From Sclerotiophoma versabilis (lineage: Eukaryota > Ascomycota > Dothideomycetes > Pleosporales > Didymellaceae), in contig JAAROD010000004.1 in the NCBI GenBank assembly GCA_012274445.1, forward strand, positions 62,001 to 126,000: a DNA stretch of 64,000 nucleotides, written 5' to 3'. This document shows positions 1 through 12,028 of the stretch, in pieces. How positions within the stretch are numbered: position 1 is the stretch's first letter; each line of letters opens with the position of its first letter. Under the pieces are notes generated by a model, which saw only the letters and a program-made list of their open reading frames with translations, searched no databases and was not told the DNA's origin. A program made the position numbers and the translations under genes.

Positions 1-1041
1 CTTTAAAATATCGCCATTGCTTTTAGAAAAAATTGTGCTGACCCCGGTACGCTAGGTAAGCTCAGTTGCTGCTGGGGGTTCGAAGCATTTTCAGACCTCG
101 ATACTCGCCAACGTTGAGGTCTTGCCTTTCACCCAGAACAGTAGATGTTCGACTATCTACGTCTTGCTAAGCTCGTGTAATGACATACACTCAGGTCTAG
201 CATAATCACCAAAGCACTTTGACCTGTGCATTTCCCCAGCCACAAGCTTAGCTATAGATATCCAGACCACGTTGCTTTAGCTTGAACGAGGTGCCTTCTT
301 ACATTCCATAAGCACTCGTCCGACGTTGTAGACCTTACAGTCCTATTCTAACCAAGAGAAACTCGAGCCTTATCAGGTTGCAGATCCCGGTAGCGTTCAG
401 TGAGGTACTGAGTGGCTGCAGTAAGATCTTCCCACTTCTAGAATAGCACTCGGTATCGGTGAACGTGGTGCTGGCTTCTTTTCCCTCTAGAGTATACATT
501 TTGTGTACGGCTCGGTTTATCTTTAGTACTGGAATGGGCCATCGTAAGTAGGCTTCTGCGATCAGTGCATGTGGAACAAGAGTGGATGCTTCGCTCTTGA
601 ATGTTTGCAAAGACGCAGGCAAGTTTCGTTTTAGAAGAGGGGCTTAGAAGTTGTGAGGCTGGTAGATCTGAGGCAGCCCTACGTAAGCCCACAGTCTCAA
701 GCGATGTGCGATCTTGGGCGACGTGCGCTTACTGCATGTCAGATGGATCTTGACCTTGAAGTGGCAACATGTTCAACGTCGCCGCAAGCTTAGAGCGTCG
801 TCGCTTTGAGCTGCAAAGGCTGGCCAGGCCTTCAAAGATCTGGTAAGTAGCGATGTCGTCCTAGCGACACATCCTGTTGCAATCAGTGTAGTCTGCACAT
901 ATCGTGCATGGGAGTGGTGCAACTGAGAAGCGAACAATGCGTTCCACATTGGGAACCCCATTCCTGAACTACCTATACTCAATACAGAACGGCACCATCG
1001 TGACCATAGCATTATCTGTTGAAGGGTGGGTGAGAGCGTAA
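1..1041. other. No gene recognised
   Basis: Only short overlapping reading frames without recognisable protein motifs occur here. The right end is the 3' flank of the NOT3/5 gene. A GTTCGA-containing stretch near position 65 lacks the rest of a tRNA cloverleaf. Confidence 0.5.
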
Positions 1042-3181
1042 TCATAGGTCATCTTCCAAGAACTTGTAAGCAAATCGGAAGTCTGCCTTCCTACGATTCA
1101 TCCTGTACTGTGTCAGCAAGGCCATGCAAAGGATTATGTACGACAGATACCAAACTCTCAGGTCCCCACCGTCAGGACTTCCATGGTCGCTGCAAGCAAA
1201 AACCCTTTCTTGGGCTACGTTGCTGCGCGTAAGTCATGGTGTTGGGCGGTGGCGACTTGAAAGAATCGATCCTCTTCGTACCAGCGTAGACTAACCATGT
1301 GCTCTCATAATCGAAAAACCTGTACGTCCCCTGTTCATAGTCTTCTGTGATTGCCTTTGGCTCTTCGTGGCGCTGAAACCAGGTCTGGTACTGCTTATGG
1401 AATCTCCAGCTCTGTGACTTCAACGCCTTCGCTGCAAGGTACTGCTGGTAGGTATTCTGGCGGTAGTAGAAGGCGTAGAATAGAGCGTCTGTTTCGATGC
1501 GAGAGTATAGACGAGGATCGTCGAATATCGCTAGCGGCTCCTGCGGGTAGTGCGAAGGTGTAAAGGGGTATGGGTTCTGTGGGCGGTAGTGGCGCGGTGC
1601 CTCAGTATCGGCGGAGTCAGGCGCAGTTGCCATCGACGCTGCCAGCATTCGCTCATCTGGGGGCTTTGTCGCAGACGCGCTGATATCATTCTTCGTTGCC
1701 TCGAATGTATCGAGAAGATCTTGTAAGCTCGATGGAAGGTGGTAGACCGATTCCTCGTCCTCCTCGTCAGCATGTGATTCACCGTTGGTCAGAGGTGGTG
1801 TCGTTGTTTGCGACTCGTCCTCTTCTTCTGCGAGCTCCGGCGCTGGCGTCTTCTTCCTGCTTACAGCTTTGGTGTCTTCCGTTGATGCAGCACGTGACAA
1901 GTTTTGCTTCTCTGGAGCGGGTGTTGCCGGTACACTTGGTGTCGCCGCCGGTGACTTGGACGGTTGTTGCTGCACTGCTGTTTCAGTTGGTGGTGGTTGC
2001 GCACGCGATGCCGGTTGCGCATTTGTTGTTGCTGGTGAGGCTGTCGCGCTCGAACGACCCGGAGCTAGTCCTGAGGCCAACCCTGGTGGTGGCGGTAGAG
2101 GCGCTATCCCTACACCGTTCTTGTCGCTCGCGGCCGCAGCTGCCGCTGCGGATGCGTATTTCAGTGGCTCTCCTGGCGTTCGTGTTGGTATAGGTGCTGG
2201 CTTCATGGAGCTCGCTGCTGTATTTGATGCTCCCGGTAAGGGCGTATGTAATGTCGCCAGCACTGGCAATGGGGACTTGAGCTGTATCGAGGACCGTCGT
2301 GCGCCTGCGGCTTCGCCTGATTTCGCCTTCGTGACCGTCGGTCGAGATTCTGACTCAGGTTCTTCTGCGACCGATTGTGTGTCCTGGGACGAGACGCGAT
2401 CTACCTCGTTACCCAGGCCATAGATAGCCTCCTCTTCATCAAGATTGAAGTCGTCGTATATTGTATCGTCCTCCATGAAGTCAGGGTTCTGGTTCTCCTC
2501 GACATAGTACTTGATACTGTCCTCAATCTCTTTGACCTGCTCGGTATCGACATTGCTGTTCTCCAGTGCTCGTTGCAGCAAGTCCAGCTTGCCCTGATGC
2601 CACTTATGTCGTTCTGCCATCTCTTCAAGCTCTGCTATCCGTTCAGCTTTCGCATTATCCGACTTCTTGCCCTTCTTCATGCCTGCATGCATGATCTCCA
2701 CGTCGGCCTCAATTTTCTCCACTTGCTGCTCCAGTTCTTCGTTCATATGTTGCAAGAACTCAACCATCTCCATTCGCTCCCGGTCTTTTGGATCGATCTT
2801 CGATGCTAACGACAGCCCTTCTTTCGAATATGCTTTGGTCTTCATCTCCTTTTCGACCGCCTTGAACTTCTCCATTTGCTGTGCGGCGTTAGCGTGACGT
2901 CAATCCCACGGTTGGCAGCTGCCTACTGTCTCAATCAGCTTCCTGTGATCCAACAGCGGCTTCTTGTCCTTGATCTCGCTCATGGCAGCCCATGTCTTGA
3001 TCTGGTCGCGCGACCGCTGCAGCTTCTTGATTTCCTTCTTCAACTGGTCTTCCAGTTTCTCTTTCTGCGAAGGATTTGACGTCTGGATAATCTTATCGTA
3101 TATGCTCTCGAAGGTCGCGACGCCTTCTGCGACCTTTTTGAAGCATTTGTCGATCTCCTGCTGGAGCTTGCGAGCTGCCAT
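1042..3181 (-). CDS. NOT3: CCR4-NOT complex subunit NOT3/NOT5
   Basis: Scaffold subunit of the CCR4-NOT deadenylase complex, acting in mRNA decay and transcription control. Exons 3181-2927, 2878-1296 and 1102-1042 give 632 residues. The first exon and start of the second form the conserved coiled-coil N-terminal Not domain (KLQQEIDKCFKKVAEG, then RKLIET joined to QMEKFKAVEKEMKTK). The middle is Ser/Pro/Ala-rich and probably disordered. The C-terminal NOT box includes YPFTPSHYPQEPLAIFDDP and ends QGTYRFFDYESTW. The last codons come from a 61-nt exon (MNRRKADF...FLEDDL) after a 193-nt intron; without it the frame would run into an unrelated 3' tail. The start at 3181 gives the family N-terminus. 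It faces the deacylase gene across about 400 bp. Identification is firm. Confidence 0.95.
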
Positions 3182-3582
3182 GGTGTTTGCGTAGCCTCGT
3201 GCGAGGGCTTGCGTGTGACAGGGTATGGGTGCGTGTGATTCGAGCGGAGATAGCGAGGTGGCGAGCGTCAACGGCGAGCTCGAGGGCGATTGCTCGGTCG
3301 CAACGGGTGGGGGGTGTTTGTCACAGGCGTTGGCGATTGTGAAGGTCGAATGCGTCCACAGTGAGGTACCACGATTGCGGCTAGCGGATGCCAAGCCAGG
3401 CTAACCTCCCCCCGCTGCAGCGCGTCCACGCGTTTTGATCAATCAAACTCCATGGTAGCCAATTTAGGTAATCAAATCCATGCTGTACTGACGTACAAGT
3501 ATTTTCATCTCCCGGACTATATCCTTGGGATCTTGGACTTTGTTGCTTCAAGGCCTTGACAACAACAAGCTACCCCGCCATC
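3182..3582. promoter_or_regulatory. Shared divergent promoter region
   Basis: This 401-bp interval separates the start codons of NOT3/5 (minus) and the D-aminoacyl-tRNA deacylase (plus), so both promoters and 5' UTRs must lie here. No sharp TATA box is evident. That it works as a bidirectional promoter is inferred from geometry only. Confidence 0.5.
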
Positions 3583-4264
3583 ATGAGAAGTACGTCTACT
3601 GCAAGTCATCGGGGGCCCAGCCATTGACTTTGCACAGCCGTGCTGCAGAGAGTCAAGTCCGCGTCAGTCACTGTTGACGGCCAGCTGATATCTTCCATTG
3701 GAAAGGGTATTTTAGTGTTGGCTGCTGTCTCCAAACATGACACCGAGAAGGACATAGAATCCATGGCTGCTAAGATTCTGAAGACCAAGCTCTGGGACGA
3801 TAATTCGACAGATCCTGTAGGCCGGTGGAAACACAATGTAAAAGAGATTGATGGAGAGGTGCTGTGTGGTACGTTCAGCCAAACGTGGCTATATTGCACG
3901 AGTCACTGATGTCCTGCAGTCTCTCAGTTCACATTGCTTGCAACCACAAAGAAAGGCAACAAGCCAGACTTTCACCTATCTGCCAGTGGTGATAAGGCCA
4001 GGACTCTTTATGACCATTTCTTCAAGCAAGTACAGGCCCTGCACGGCGAAGAGAAGGTCAAGAATGGCCAGTTTGCTGCAATGATGGACGTGGCGCTGGT
4101 CAATGATGGTCCAGTAAGTTCGAGCTGCATGCTTCCAGACAATCGGCTAGTCCTCTGAAGGTCACAGTGCATGTCAGCGTACGATCATCTGCTAATTGTT
4201 TGCTTAGGTCACTATACAGATCGATACAACCCCGCCGGAGGCAGCTACTAACAGTAGTGTATAG
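3583..4264 (+). CDS. DTD1: D-aminoacyl-tRNA deacylase
   Basis: Hydrolyses D-amino acids wrongly attached to tRNA, a cytosolic proofreading step in translation. Exons 3583-3589, 3638-3868, 3920-4113 and 4208-4264 give 162 residues, the usual DTD length. The protein starts MRTVLQRVKSASVTVDG. It carries the conserved VSQFTL motif (split across the second intron) and NDGPVT near the C-terminus (split across the third), the two substrate-pocket motifs of the family. The first exon has only 7 coding bases (ATGAGAA) before a GTACGT donor; joining to the acceptor at 3637 restores the family N-terminus exactly, which decides the start. All junctions keep phase. Confidence 0.93.
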
Positions 4265-5592
4265 ACCGGTATCAATGTCTACACAGATCTTGTACTCCAA
4301 CTTACTCGCACGTTCCAACGGAAGTGGTCTGGACAGGGCTAATACTGTCAAACTTGCACGAGAAAAGACATGTCCCGGCTTCTCAACTCGATGTTATAAA
4401 CGATAGAACTTGTGGTACAGATTTGATACCTGATAAACAACCAATCTTGGTGCTAGATCTACGAACGTCTACAACACTTCAACACGCAAAGTTTTTGCAA
4501 GATAATGGCGTTCTGTGCTCGTAACGGGAGACGCTCAAATAGACACCTTGTTTTCCATCGGTTTAGTCGGTGTATCTTTCGTGTCGGGAGATATTTTACT
4601 TACCGTACTAGCTAGTGTTCACTCGAAGATATCATGTCTGCAGGCATTTCAAAAAGAATCAATGACTTGAATGATCAATTTTTTGCTGTGGGCCCCAAGT
4701 GTTCGTAAGTTGACCCGAGCAGGCCGAACATAAGTCGGCATTACTCTATTTCGCAGAGAGTCCTTGCTTGCGTCTGATCCTCTCTAAAACATGGGAACGT
4801 AGGCGTCGAGCGGTGGTCATCACGGTTGCTCTTTACCAGCGAGAATGGTATCGAGGCACGTTGTGATTAAAGTACTATTTGTCCTCGCAGATCTTTCGGT
4901 CTGTCGTCGATGTCTGAACTTCTACACCGTAATCTCTACTCCGCGGTGGAACGGTAGCACTATTGAAGGCAATCAACACCAGAATCGACTGCCGATCTCG
5001 TAACGTTATCAAGACCAAAACTACGAAACCATGCAGTATCCGAGTGCTCTCGATCTCATCAGCAGAGTCAGCAGCCTAGACCAGACCTTCAGACCGTGGC
5101 TGTGGAGCTTGAACGATATATCCGCCCACATGTGGCTACGGTGTTGTTTGATGGGGCTGAGCCCCTTTCGGACACTTCTGATTCGCTACCTGCTTGAGAC
5201 GGTTCCATGGGATGACGTCCGCCGACATGCGGCAAAGTTGTCATTCGTGGTACGGAATGCAAATCCTCCGCAAGGAAACTCCTCTCGGAGCGGGAAAAAA
5301 AAAGGCACAAAGAGGAGTTGTGGATCGTTTGCCAGGCTCACAAACGCATCGCAAATGTAATTAGGGTGAAAGGCGACGGCGCGATGGAGACCCTGCATAG
5401 ACAGACAAGATACGGTTTAGTGCGTGTCAAGGCTTACAGTACATGTCTCAAGAACTTTTCGGCCTTAACGGTAGCAACAACCCCAAAATCATACTGTGTA
5501 CTGCGCGCATATTTCAAGGCCTCTAGGGCCCTTCCATTTCGTTCTGCTCCTTCTTTTGAATTTCAGTGGCATTGTGCGGGTGTCGCGCGGTG
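4265..5592. other. Intergenic, no gene recognised
   Basis: Short frames only, with no recognisable domain. An AATTTCAG just before position 5567 could be a splice acceptor, so a short upstream exon or 5' UTR intron of the DUF1365 gene is possible but not supported by sequence similarity. Confidence 0.4.
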
Positions 5593-7624
5593 ATGTTTAC
5601 CTCTCTCGCCACCTGGGCGATCGGCGCAGGCGTTCGAAAGTCTTCTGGAGACCACCAGCTTAGAACAGACTGTTGGATATTTGGAGTTATAGCAGCCTGG
5701 CTCGCCAGAGAGGAAATGACAGTTCTTCTGCAAAAGAGTTGGGATGCTTCTGCGACAACAGGGGGGTGGTCCTCGATGGTGGCCCTGGCTCTCATCACAG
5801 TCCCATTTGCCATCCTTGAACTAAGATCGCGACGCACCTCTACTCGCGACACGAAAGCGGACCAGTTGCCCAACGACCTCGGCAAATGGACACTTCAGTA
5901 TCCAAAAGCTAAGGTCTTTCCGTGTGAGACGAAACATGCGCGCATGTTCCCGAAACGCCATGCCTTCGAATATTCGTACCTACAATGCGGGTTTCCAATC
6001 ATACCTGGTGGCGTAACTTCTGATGGACGCGATGTTGCGACCGGGACGGACCAAGAATTAGGCAGCTGGTGGCTTCGTGTTAAAGCTACCGACTATCTTT
6101 CTAGAGGGAACGGGAAAGCTGGATTCTATGGAAAACTCCAGACATTCATGAGGGAACAAAATGTTGACGACAACAATTGGTCGTATGGCTATCTAGTCAC
6201 CGCGCCGCGCTTCTTTGGCTACTCATTCAATCCTGTATCATTCTGGTACATCTACGATCGAGAGCATCAGCTCAAGAAGATGATACTTGAAGTGAACAAT
6301 ACATTTGGCGAGCGACGAATATATTTGTTGAACGGCACCAGTCCTTCCGGCCCACCACGGATTCCGGATTCCATACACGACACAGACGTTGGACCAAACA
6401 CATTATCGACTGGAACCAAGTCGCGCTTTACCGATCTGTGGATGAAAGATTTTCATGTATCGCCATTTAATTCACGTAAAGGCTCATATGCGCTCAGAGC
6501 CCAGAACCCATTTCCTTACGTAGGTTATGATGCCCCGATGATCGACAACACGATCACTCTCAAATCTTCGAAAGACCATGCGAAGGTCGTGGCGCGCCTG
6601 CATTGCGTCGGAACACCATTGGATCCTAGTGAGTTTGGTATGTTGGGTGCTGTGTGGTTTATATCGAGATGGTGGTGGGTCGGCTTCGTGACCTTCCCAC
6701 GCATCTTAAAGGAGGCTTTTGCCCTGTTCTATAAGCGAAGCCTCAACGTATGGTTTCGACCGGAAGTCCTCCCACCTAGCTTGGGTCGACTACCGACTTC
6801 ATCAGAGGTGTAAGTGCGCTAAGTGATTAACATCAGTCCTCAGGTGCTGACTATTTAGTACAATTCAGCAGGTATTCCATGATTACCTGGCCCACTTCGT
6901 CAACGTAGCCCAGGACGACTTCCGTATCATACTCCACACTACGATACCAGAGATACCGAAGCAGAACATAGATTTTACGCGACCTCCTAGAGGGGATACG
7001 GTCAAAGAGCTCGAGATTCGCATCCTGACACCTGCATTTTACTCACGATTTGTCCACTACGCCTACACCGCGGAGGCTTTCGATCGCGAATGCATTTTCA
7101 CCGATGAGAAGAACCGAACGTGTTGGATATCCCATCCAGAGCTACTAGCCCAGCTACTCACTCAGTCCGCGTTTGCAACATTGCGAAACACTGTTCGAAG
7201 AAGCCAACTAAACGAGTTAGAGTGGTCACTATTGAAGAAATTACGATGCGCTCCAGCCGGTCCTGCATACAATGCAACTCCAAAAATCCCCAACGTTCGT
7301 ATTGAGGATATACGTCCTGTCAAGTACTCGGAAATGGATATTTTTGTCAGAAGTCAGCGAGAGCCAAGCTATGCTTGCGAGTACCGGAGGACAGTCACCA
7401 AGCTATTCCTGGCTCAGCGATTCTGCTTCGGCTTCCCTCAGGTCGTCAGTCTGTTTGACTGGTCTCTGAGGATCCTGCTGTGCTACTGTGCTGCATGGCA
7501 GGTGTTAAGCCCAAGTGGAGTTTTTCAAAATGCCTTGCTTGAACAGGACTGGTGGCCGTTATCCCGAGGCATCGTAGCAGCCACTGCGAGCCATGCGTAT
7601 GGGCTGCTTAAAGGCTACCATTAG
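5593..7624 (+). CDS. DUF1365 family protein
   Basis: Member of the DUF1365 family (PF07103), of unknown biochemical function. Exons 5593-6809 and 6859-7624 join in phase across a 49-nt intron (GTAAGT...TTTAG), giving 660 residues. The family core is recognisable: KHARMFPKRHAFEYSYLQ, then YGYLVTAPRFFGYSFNPVSF, and later DFHVSPFN. The second exon (starting VTIQQVFHDYL) contributes the C-terminal half, as in fungal homologues that are much longer than bacterial ones. A hydrophobic segment near the N-terminus and another near the C-terminus suggest membrane association. The first ATG of the open frame is used; a further upstream exon cannot be excluded. The isocitrate lyase gene follows on the same strand about 1 kb downstream. 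Confidence 0.87.
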
Positions 7625-8663
7625 TACATTCCATAATTTAATGTAATGCATATACTGAACACCTCTCAAAGCTCTTGCACCGCACTGAGTGTACTTCATC
7701 AGCTGAGGAACGGGTAAGCAACGTTTTTCCAAATGTACGGAGGTATGGTAAACATGTTGACAGGTGGGCAGCATCTGTTTGTGATCATCGAACTCTCCAA
7801 AAATATGAGAGACTGCCAGAGCTCTCTGCTCCGAGACCGGCCTGTCTTATCGTTCTCAAATCTTATGTGTGTTCAATCATCGTGATGCTTGTGTCAAATG
7901 TTCTGGCCATGCGAACGCCATGCCAAATTCAACAACCGAGGTTATGCGGGCCCATCATTCCATCCTTTCCGGCCTAGCGTGGCCGGGCGCCAAATCTGGG
8001 GTTGTAGACCTGCACCTTCACATGTCATGCATCAAAGAAAAGAGCGCACTCATACCGACATGTGAAGCTGCATGCAGGTCGCGTGCCACAGAAATCACCC
8101 CCTCAGCGCAAGCAACATTAATGATGTGGAAGAGCAATCGAGCAAAAGGCACTGTCCAAAGCTCAGGTGAGGATCAGCCTCCAAGCAATTGGCACACAAC
8201 GTCATTCTTGTCAAAGCTCTTGTCCGCTGGTCCCCTCCCCCACCGGATCCGCACTAGTCACGCATTCAATCGTGCGGTCTCCCTTTCAGCCGAGGGAACT
8301 TTTACGACGCTCCAGCTCTTGCTGCGCGTGCTGGTCGCTGATTCACCATGCCAGCTTCCTCGGGAACTCAGCGGTCGGCCCAATGGTGCCTTCAGCCGGA
8401 CCCTCCCGAGCTTTATGACTGGATTTCACGAACGTGCTAACTTGGCTATGGGGTAGTCGTGAGATCCGCGGTTCTATTTAAGAGACTTGGCTGCCCAGTA
8501 GTAAAGAGGTTGAAACTAGAACAGTGTCATCATTGCTGCTCACTGACCTAAAAGGCGCCCATATCACCTTTCGCTGCTCTTTTTGTTCTATCAACCAAGA
8601 TTTTAAGTTTGAAAACCTCTTGATAACCCACGTCACTATCGATTCCCTTAACACACTGACACA
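7625..8663. other. Intergenic, isocitrate lyase upstream region
   Basis: No gene recognised. Contains the presumed promoter of isocitrate lyase. Small frames around 7870-8456 show no family features. Confidence 0.5.
8475..8482 (+). promoter_or_regulatory. TATA-like element upstream of isocitrate lyase
   Basis: The sequence TATTTAAG lies about 190 bp before the isocitrate lyase start codon. Position and composition suit a TATA box for a strongly inducible gene, but the match is short and could be chance. Confidence 0.3.
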
Positions 8664-10433
8664 ATGTCTCACGCCGATGCTGAAGAGGCGCAGTACCAGA
8701 AGGAAGTAGAAGAGGTCAAGCAGTGGTGGAGCGACTCAAGATGGAGGTACACAAAACGACCATTCACTGCTGAGCAAATTGTTGCAAAGCGTGGAACCCT
8801 CAAAATTCAGTATCCAGGAAACACTTTGTCAAAGAAGCTGTGGAAGACTGTAGAGGACCGCTTCAAGGTAGGCCACTTACTAGATAGATCAGAAACCGTG
8901 CGGACACTGATTTTGAACAGAACAATGATGTCAGCTACACGTACGGTTGCCTTGACCCTGTAATGGTCACACAGATGGCAAAGTACTTGGACACAGTATA
9001 CGTTTCTGGCTGGCAATGTTCCTCAACAGCCTCATCGACCGATGAGCCTGGACCAGACCTGGCAGATTATCCCTACGTGAGTGTAGCACTCTCCGGAGAA
9101 TTAACTCAGACTGATTCCGATAGACCACCGTACCTAACAAGGTAGGGCATTTGTTCATGGCACAATTGTTCCACGACCGTAAGCAGCGAGAAGAGCGCGC
9201 CACTACACCAAAAGCCGACCGTGCGAAGCTCGCCAACGTCGATTACCTGCGACCCATCATTGCCGATGCAGACACCGGTCACGGAGGCCTGACAGCCATC
9301 ATGAAACTCACAAAGTTGTTCGTTGAGAAGGGTGCCGCTGGTATTCACATCGAAGACCAGGCTCCAGGGACAAAGAAGTGTGGACACATGGCAGGAAAGG
9401 TCTTGGTACCGATCAGCGAGCACATCAACCGCCTGGTCGCTATCCGAGCCCAGGCCGACATCATGGGCAGTGACCTTCTTGCTGTTGCTCGTACTGACTC
9501 AGAGGCTGCCACCCTGATCACATCAACAATTGACCCTCGCGACCACCACTACATCCTGGGAGTAACAAACCCTGCCATTCAGCCTCTCAGCGACCTCATG
9601 TACGCCGCTGAACAGGCCGGAAAGAGCGGCGCGGAACTCGAGGCAATCGAAGAGGCATGGACCAAGGAAGCCCACCTAAAGCTCTTCCACGAGGCTGTAG
9701 CAGACACAATCAATGCCGGTGTTCATGTGAACAAGCAGGAGCTCATTTCCCAGTTTAATGAGCAGAGCAAAGGAAAAAGTAATTCAGAGGCCCGCGCTAT
9801 CGCAAAGGGGCTCACAGGTGTTGATGTTTTCTTCAACTGGGATGCCGCACGAACACGCGAAGGCTACTACAGGTACCAGGGCGGATGCCAGACTGCTATC
9901 AACCGCGCCATCGCCTACGCGCCATACTGCGATATGATTTGGATGGAATCTAAACTGCCTGACTACGCCCAGGCGAAGGAATTCGCTGATGGTGTTCACG
10001 CCGTTTGGCCCGAGCAAAAGTACGTTATTTCCGCAGAATATGACCTGAATTTCACTGACCACTTCACAGGCTTGCATACAACCTTTCACCTTCCTTCAAC
10101 TGGAAGAGCGCTATGCCTCGAGACGAGCAAGAAACCTACATCAAGCGTCTTGCTGCTCTAGGTTATTGCTGGCAGTTCATCACGCTCGCCGGTCTGCACC
10201 AGACTGCGCTCATGGCCGACACCTTCTCCAAGGCGTACGCCAAGCACGGCATGCGTGCTTATGGCGAGATCATTCAAGAGCCAGAGGCCGAAAACAAAGT
10301 TGATGTGCTTACACACCAAAAGTGGAGTGGTGCCAATTATGCCGATAATATGCTGAAGATGGTGTCTGGCGGTGTCAGCTCGACGGCAGCGATGGGCAAG
10401 GGTGTTACCGAAGATCAGTTCAAGGGGCATTGA
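8664..10433 (+). CDS. icl1: Isocitrate lyase (glyoxylate cycle)
   Basis: Cleaves isocitrate to glyoxylate and succinate; needed for growth on acetate, fatty acids and ethanol, and often required for plant infection by fungi. Exons 8664-8867, 8921-9076, 9124-10019 and 10070-10433 give 539 residues, the normal length. The catalytic signature KKCGH is present with the active-site cysteine at about residue 206. Other family blocks are WRYTKRPFTAEQI, SGWQCSSTASSTDEPGPDLADYP, LAYNLSPSFNW and QKWSGANYADNMLKMVSGGV. The LAYNLSPSFNW block is only recovered with the last intron (10020-10069) removed. The C-terminus is FKGH, not a canonical SKL-type peroxisomal signal, so glyoxysomal import, if it occurs, would need another route. 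No defects are seen. Confidence 0.97.
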
Positions 10434-11545
10434 TATGTGTAAGGTATTGTAGGATAAACATTGTTGGATTTCGATCACGCAACACAAAGGTTTCAACATA
10501 GCAAAAGAACTATATTCATAAACATGTGTAACATCCATCCCTATATAACGAGCCACCCGACGTAGCGAGCCAAGTTGCAGGTACTTTGGTTTTACAGTAA
10601 TCACAACTTCTTACAAACGTCCGTTATTACTTACTACTATATGAGTACTGTACTTTGACTTCTGGAGTACTCCTAGAAAGTCTCCTACCTTAAATTACTT
10701 TGGCATTGCTGCCTTATTGCCGCTTTGTAGAGAGGCTCTGTCTAGCAATCTTGTAGAGTTGCCTCGGTGAATCTTAATAGAAAATGTCTTGCTGCTATTA
10801 GTAGCTACTATTCAGGTGTATCTGAGGCCTAAAACCTTTCTATCGTATTGATAACTTATTCTGAGGATTGTGGCTGCCGTGCGGGGTTTGTTCATGCGGT
10901 GTCGCCACGCCGTTCGGTACTTGCCAAGCAAAGGAATGATAGTTGAGCTAGTGTGAGATTATGGGCTAAGCAGACGAAATGTAACTTATTTTCTTGTAAG
11001 CAGGTTACCATTATAACTATGGCTAAAGTCTGTGGCTATGCAGCAGGTTAGAAACGCTGAACTTTTCTCGCTACTATTCCTTCGTTAAGAAACATCTTAG
11101 AAACTATCTGGTCAGCTTAGAACTCCTTCACAAGTACTTCAAGCTGCCTGCCGCAAATTATAAACCATCTTGTTGGCTCTTCGCACATTTTTTTAGCACC
11201 CTTCGTAAGGCGCCTGCTGTCCTCAGTGTTGACATCACAACAGTACTCGCAACGTTAACAATTACTAAATTGAAGTGAGGAAGGATAGCTGCTTCTTGGA
11301 GCAATGTCAACGGCACTAGTCACACGCTTGCATTCCCTTTAGCTATGTATAAGGCTTACACGCACTGCATTCCTTCAGCCCTAGCATGCGTGAGTTTCAC
11401 ACGCCCTACGTTCTTGCTTAAGTCTAATCAATGCCTTGTCTATAAGTATATGTTCTGACCTGCTATTCATCTAAATTGATTGTACCTAGAAAGTTCAACC
11501 TTACCTCAAACACTAAGATCCATTGTTCCAATCTAATTGACTATC
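10434..11545. repeat. TA-rich gene-free stretch, possible decayed repeat
   Basis: From about 10,600 the sequence turns TA-rich with frequent TAG/TAA triplets in all frames and no recognisable coding segment, unlike the flanking genes. This looks like an old repeat degraded by C-to-T change (for example RIP). No terminal repeats or transposase motif could be identified by eye. Confidence 0.35.
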
Positions 11546-12028
11546 ATGAAGACGGGTTCCCTCATTACCGCATTAGGGCTCAGCTCCTACATACAGGGCG
11601 CTTTTGGTGATAATGGATGGTGCTAACGATGTTACCGTATGAATCTACATTCACATTTTGGAACCGTAATAACTGACAAACTAAGTGTTACAGCTCGCAG
11701 GACTGTGTGGTTGACTCATGCACGTCGCACCTAACTGGATCGGTAATCAATCCCCATCGTTAGATGTCTTGTATCCGCTGACATACGTAGTTTCAATCAC
11801 GCGTCTGGTGTGGATGGGGTGTTTACCCTAACACTTGCTGGTGGGCAAGTCGACAACCGATCCAACGTAATGTCGACTGATAGCTAACATGTAAAAACAG
11901 TCCAACCCTTGAGCGGATGCGTTGCAGTAATTGTTGCGCCAGAATGTGGACAGAAAAACACAGCCGGAGGTCTTAGTGCCTATGAAATGTCAAGCAATGG
12001 TGTCATTCGTGCGATGTCAACTAGTTAA
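11546..12028 (+). CDS. Candidate small cysteine-rich secreted protein
   Basis: Proposed gene made of four short exons, 11546-11619, 11694-11742, 11791-11866 and 11901-12028, all in phase, giving 108 residues. Exon 1 encodes a signal-peptide-like start (MKTGSLITALGLSSYIQG). The remaining roughly 87 residues hold seven cysteines in pairs spread over all exons, with many Gly, Ser, Asn and Trp. Introns of 74, 48 and 34 nt end in CAG, TAG and CAG, and each has a CTGAC- or CTAAC-like branch site; the first donor (GTGCTA) is weak and the third intron is unusually short. No family is recognised, and an effector-like role is inference from size, secretion signal, cysteines and the TA-rich setting. A chance assembly or a decayed gene remains possible. 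Confidence 0.45.

Noticed and set aside
1785..2423. 212-codon plus-strand frame opposite NOT3/5
   Set aside because: Antisense shadow of the Ser/Pro/Ala-rich linker; composition is low-complexity and no start context or domain is visible.
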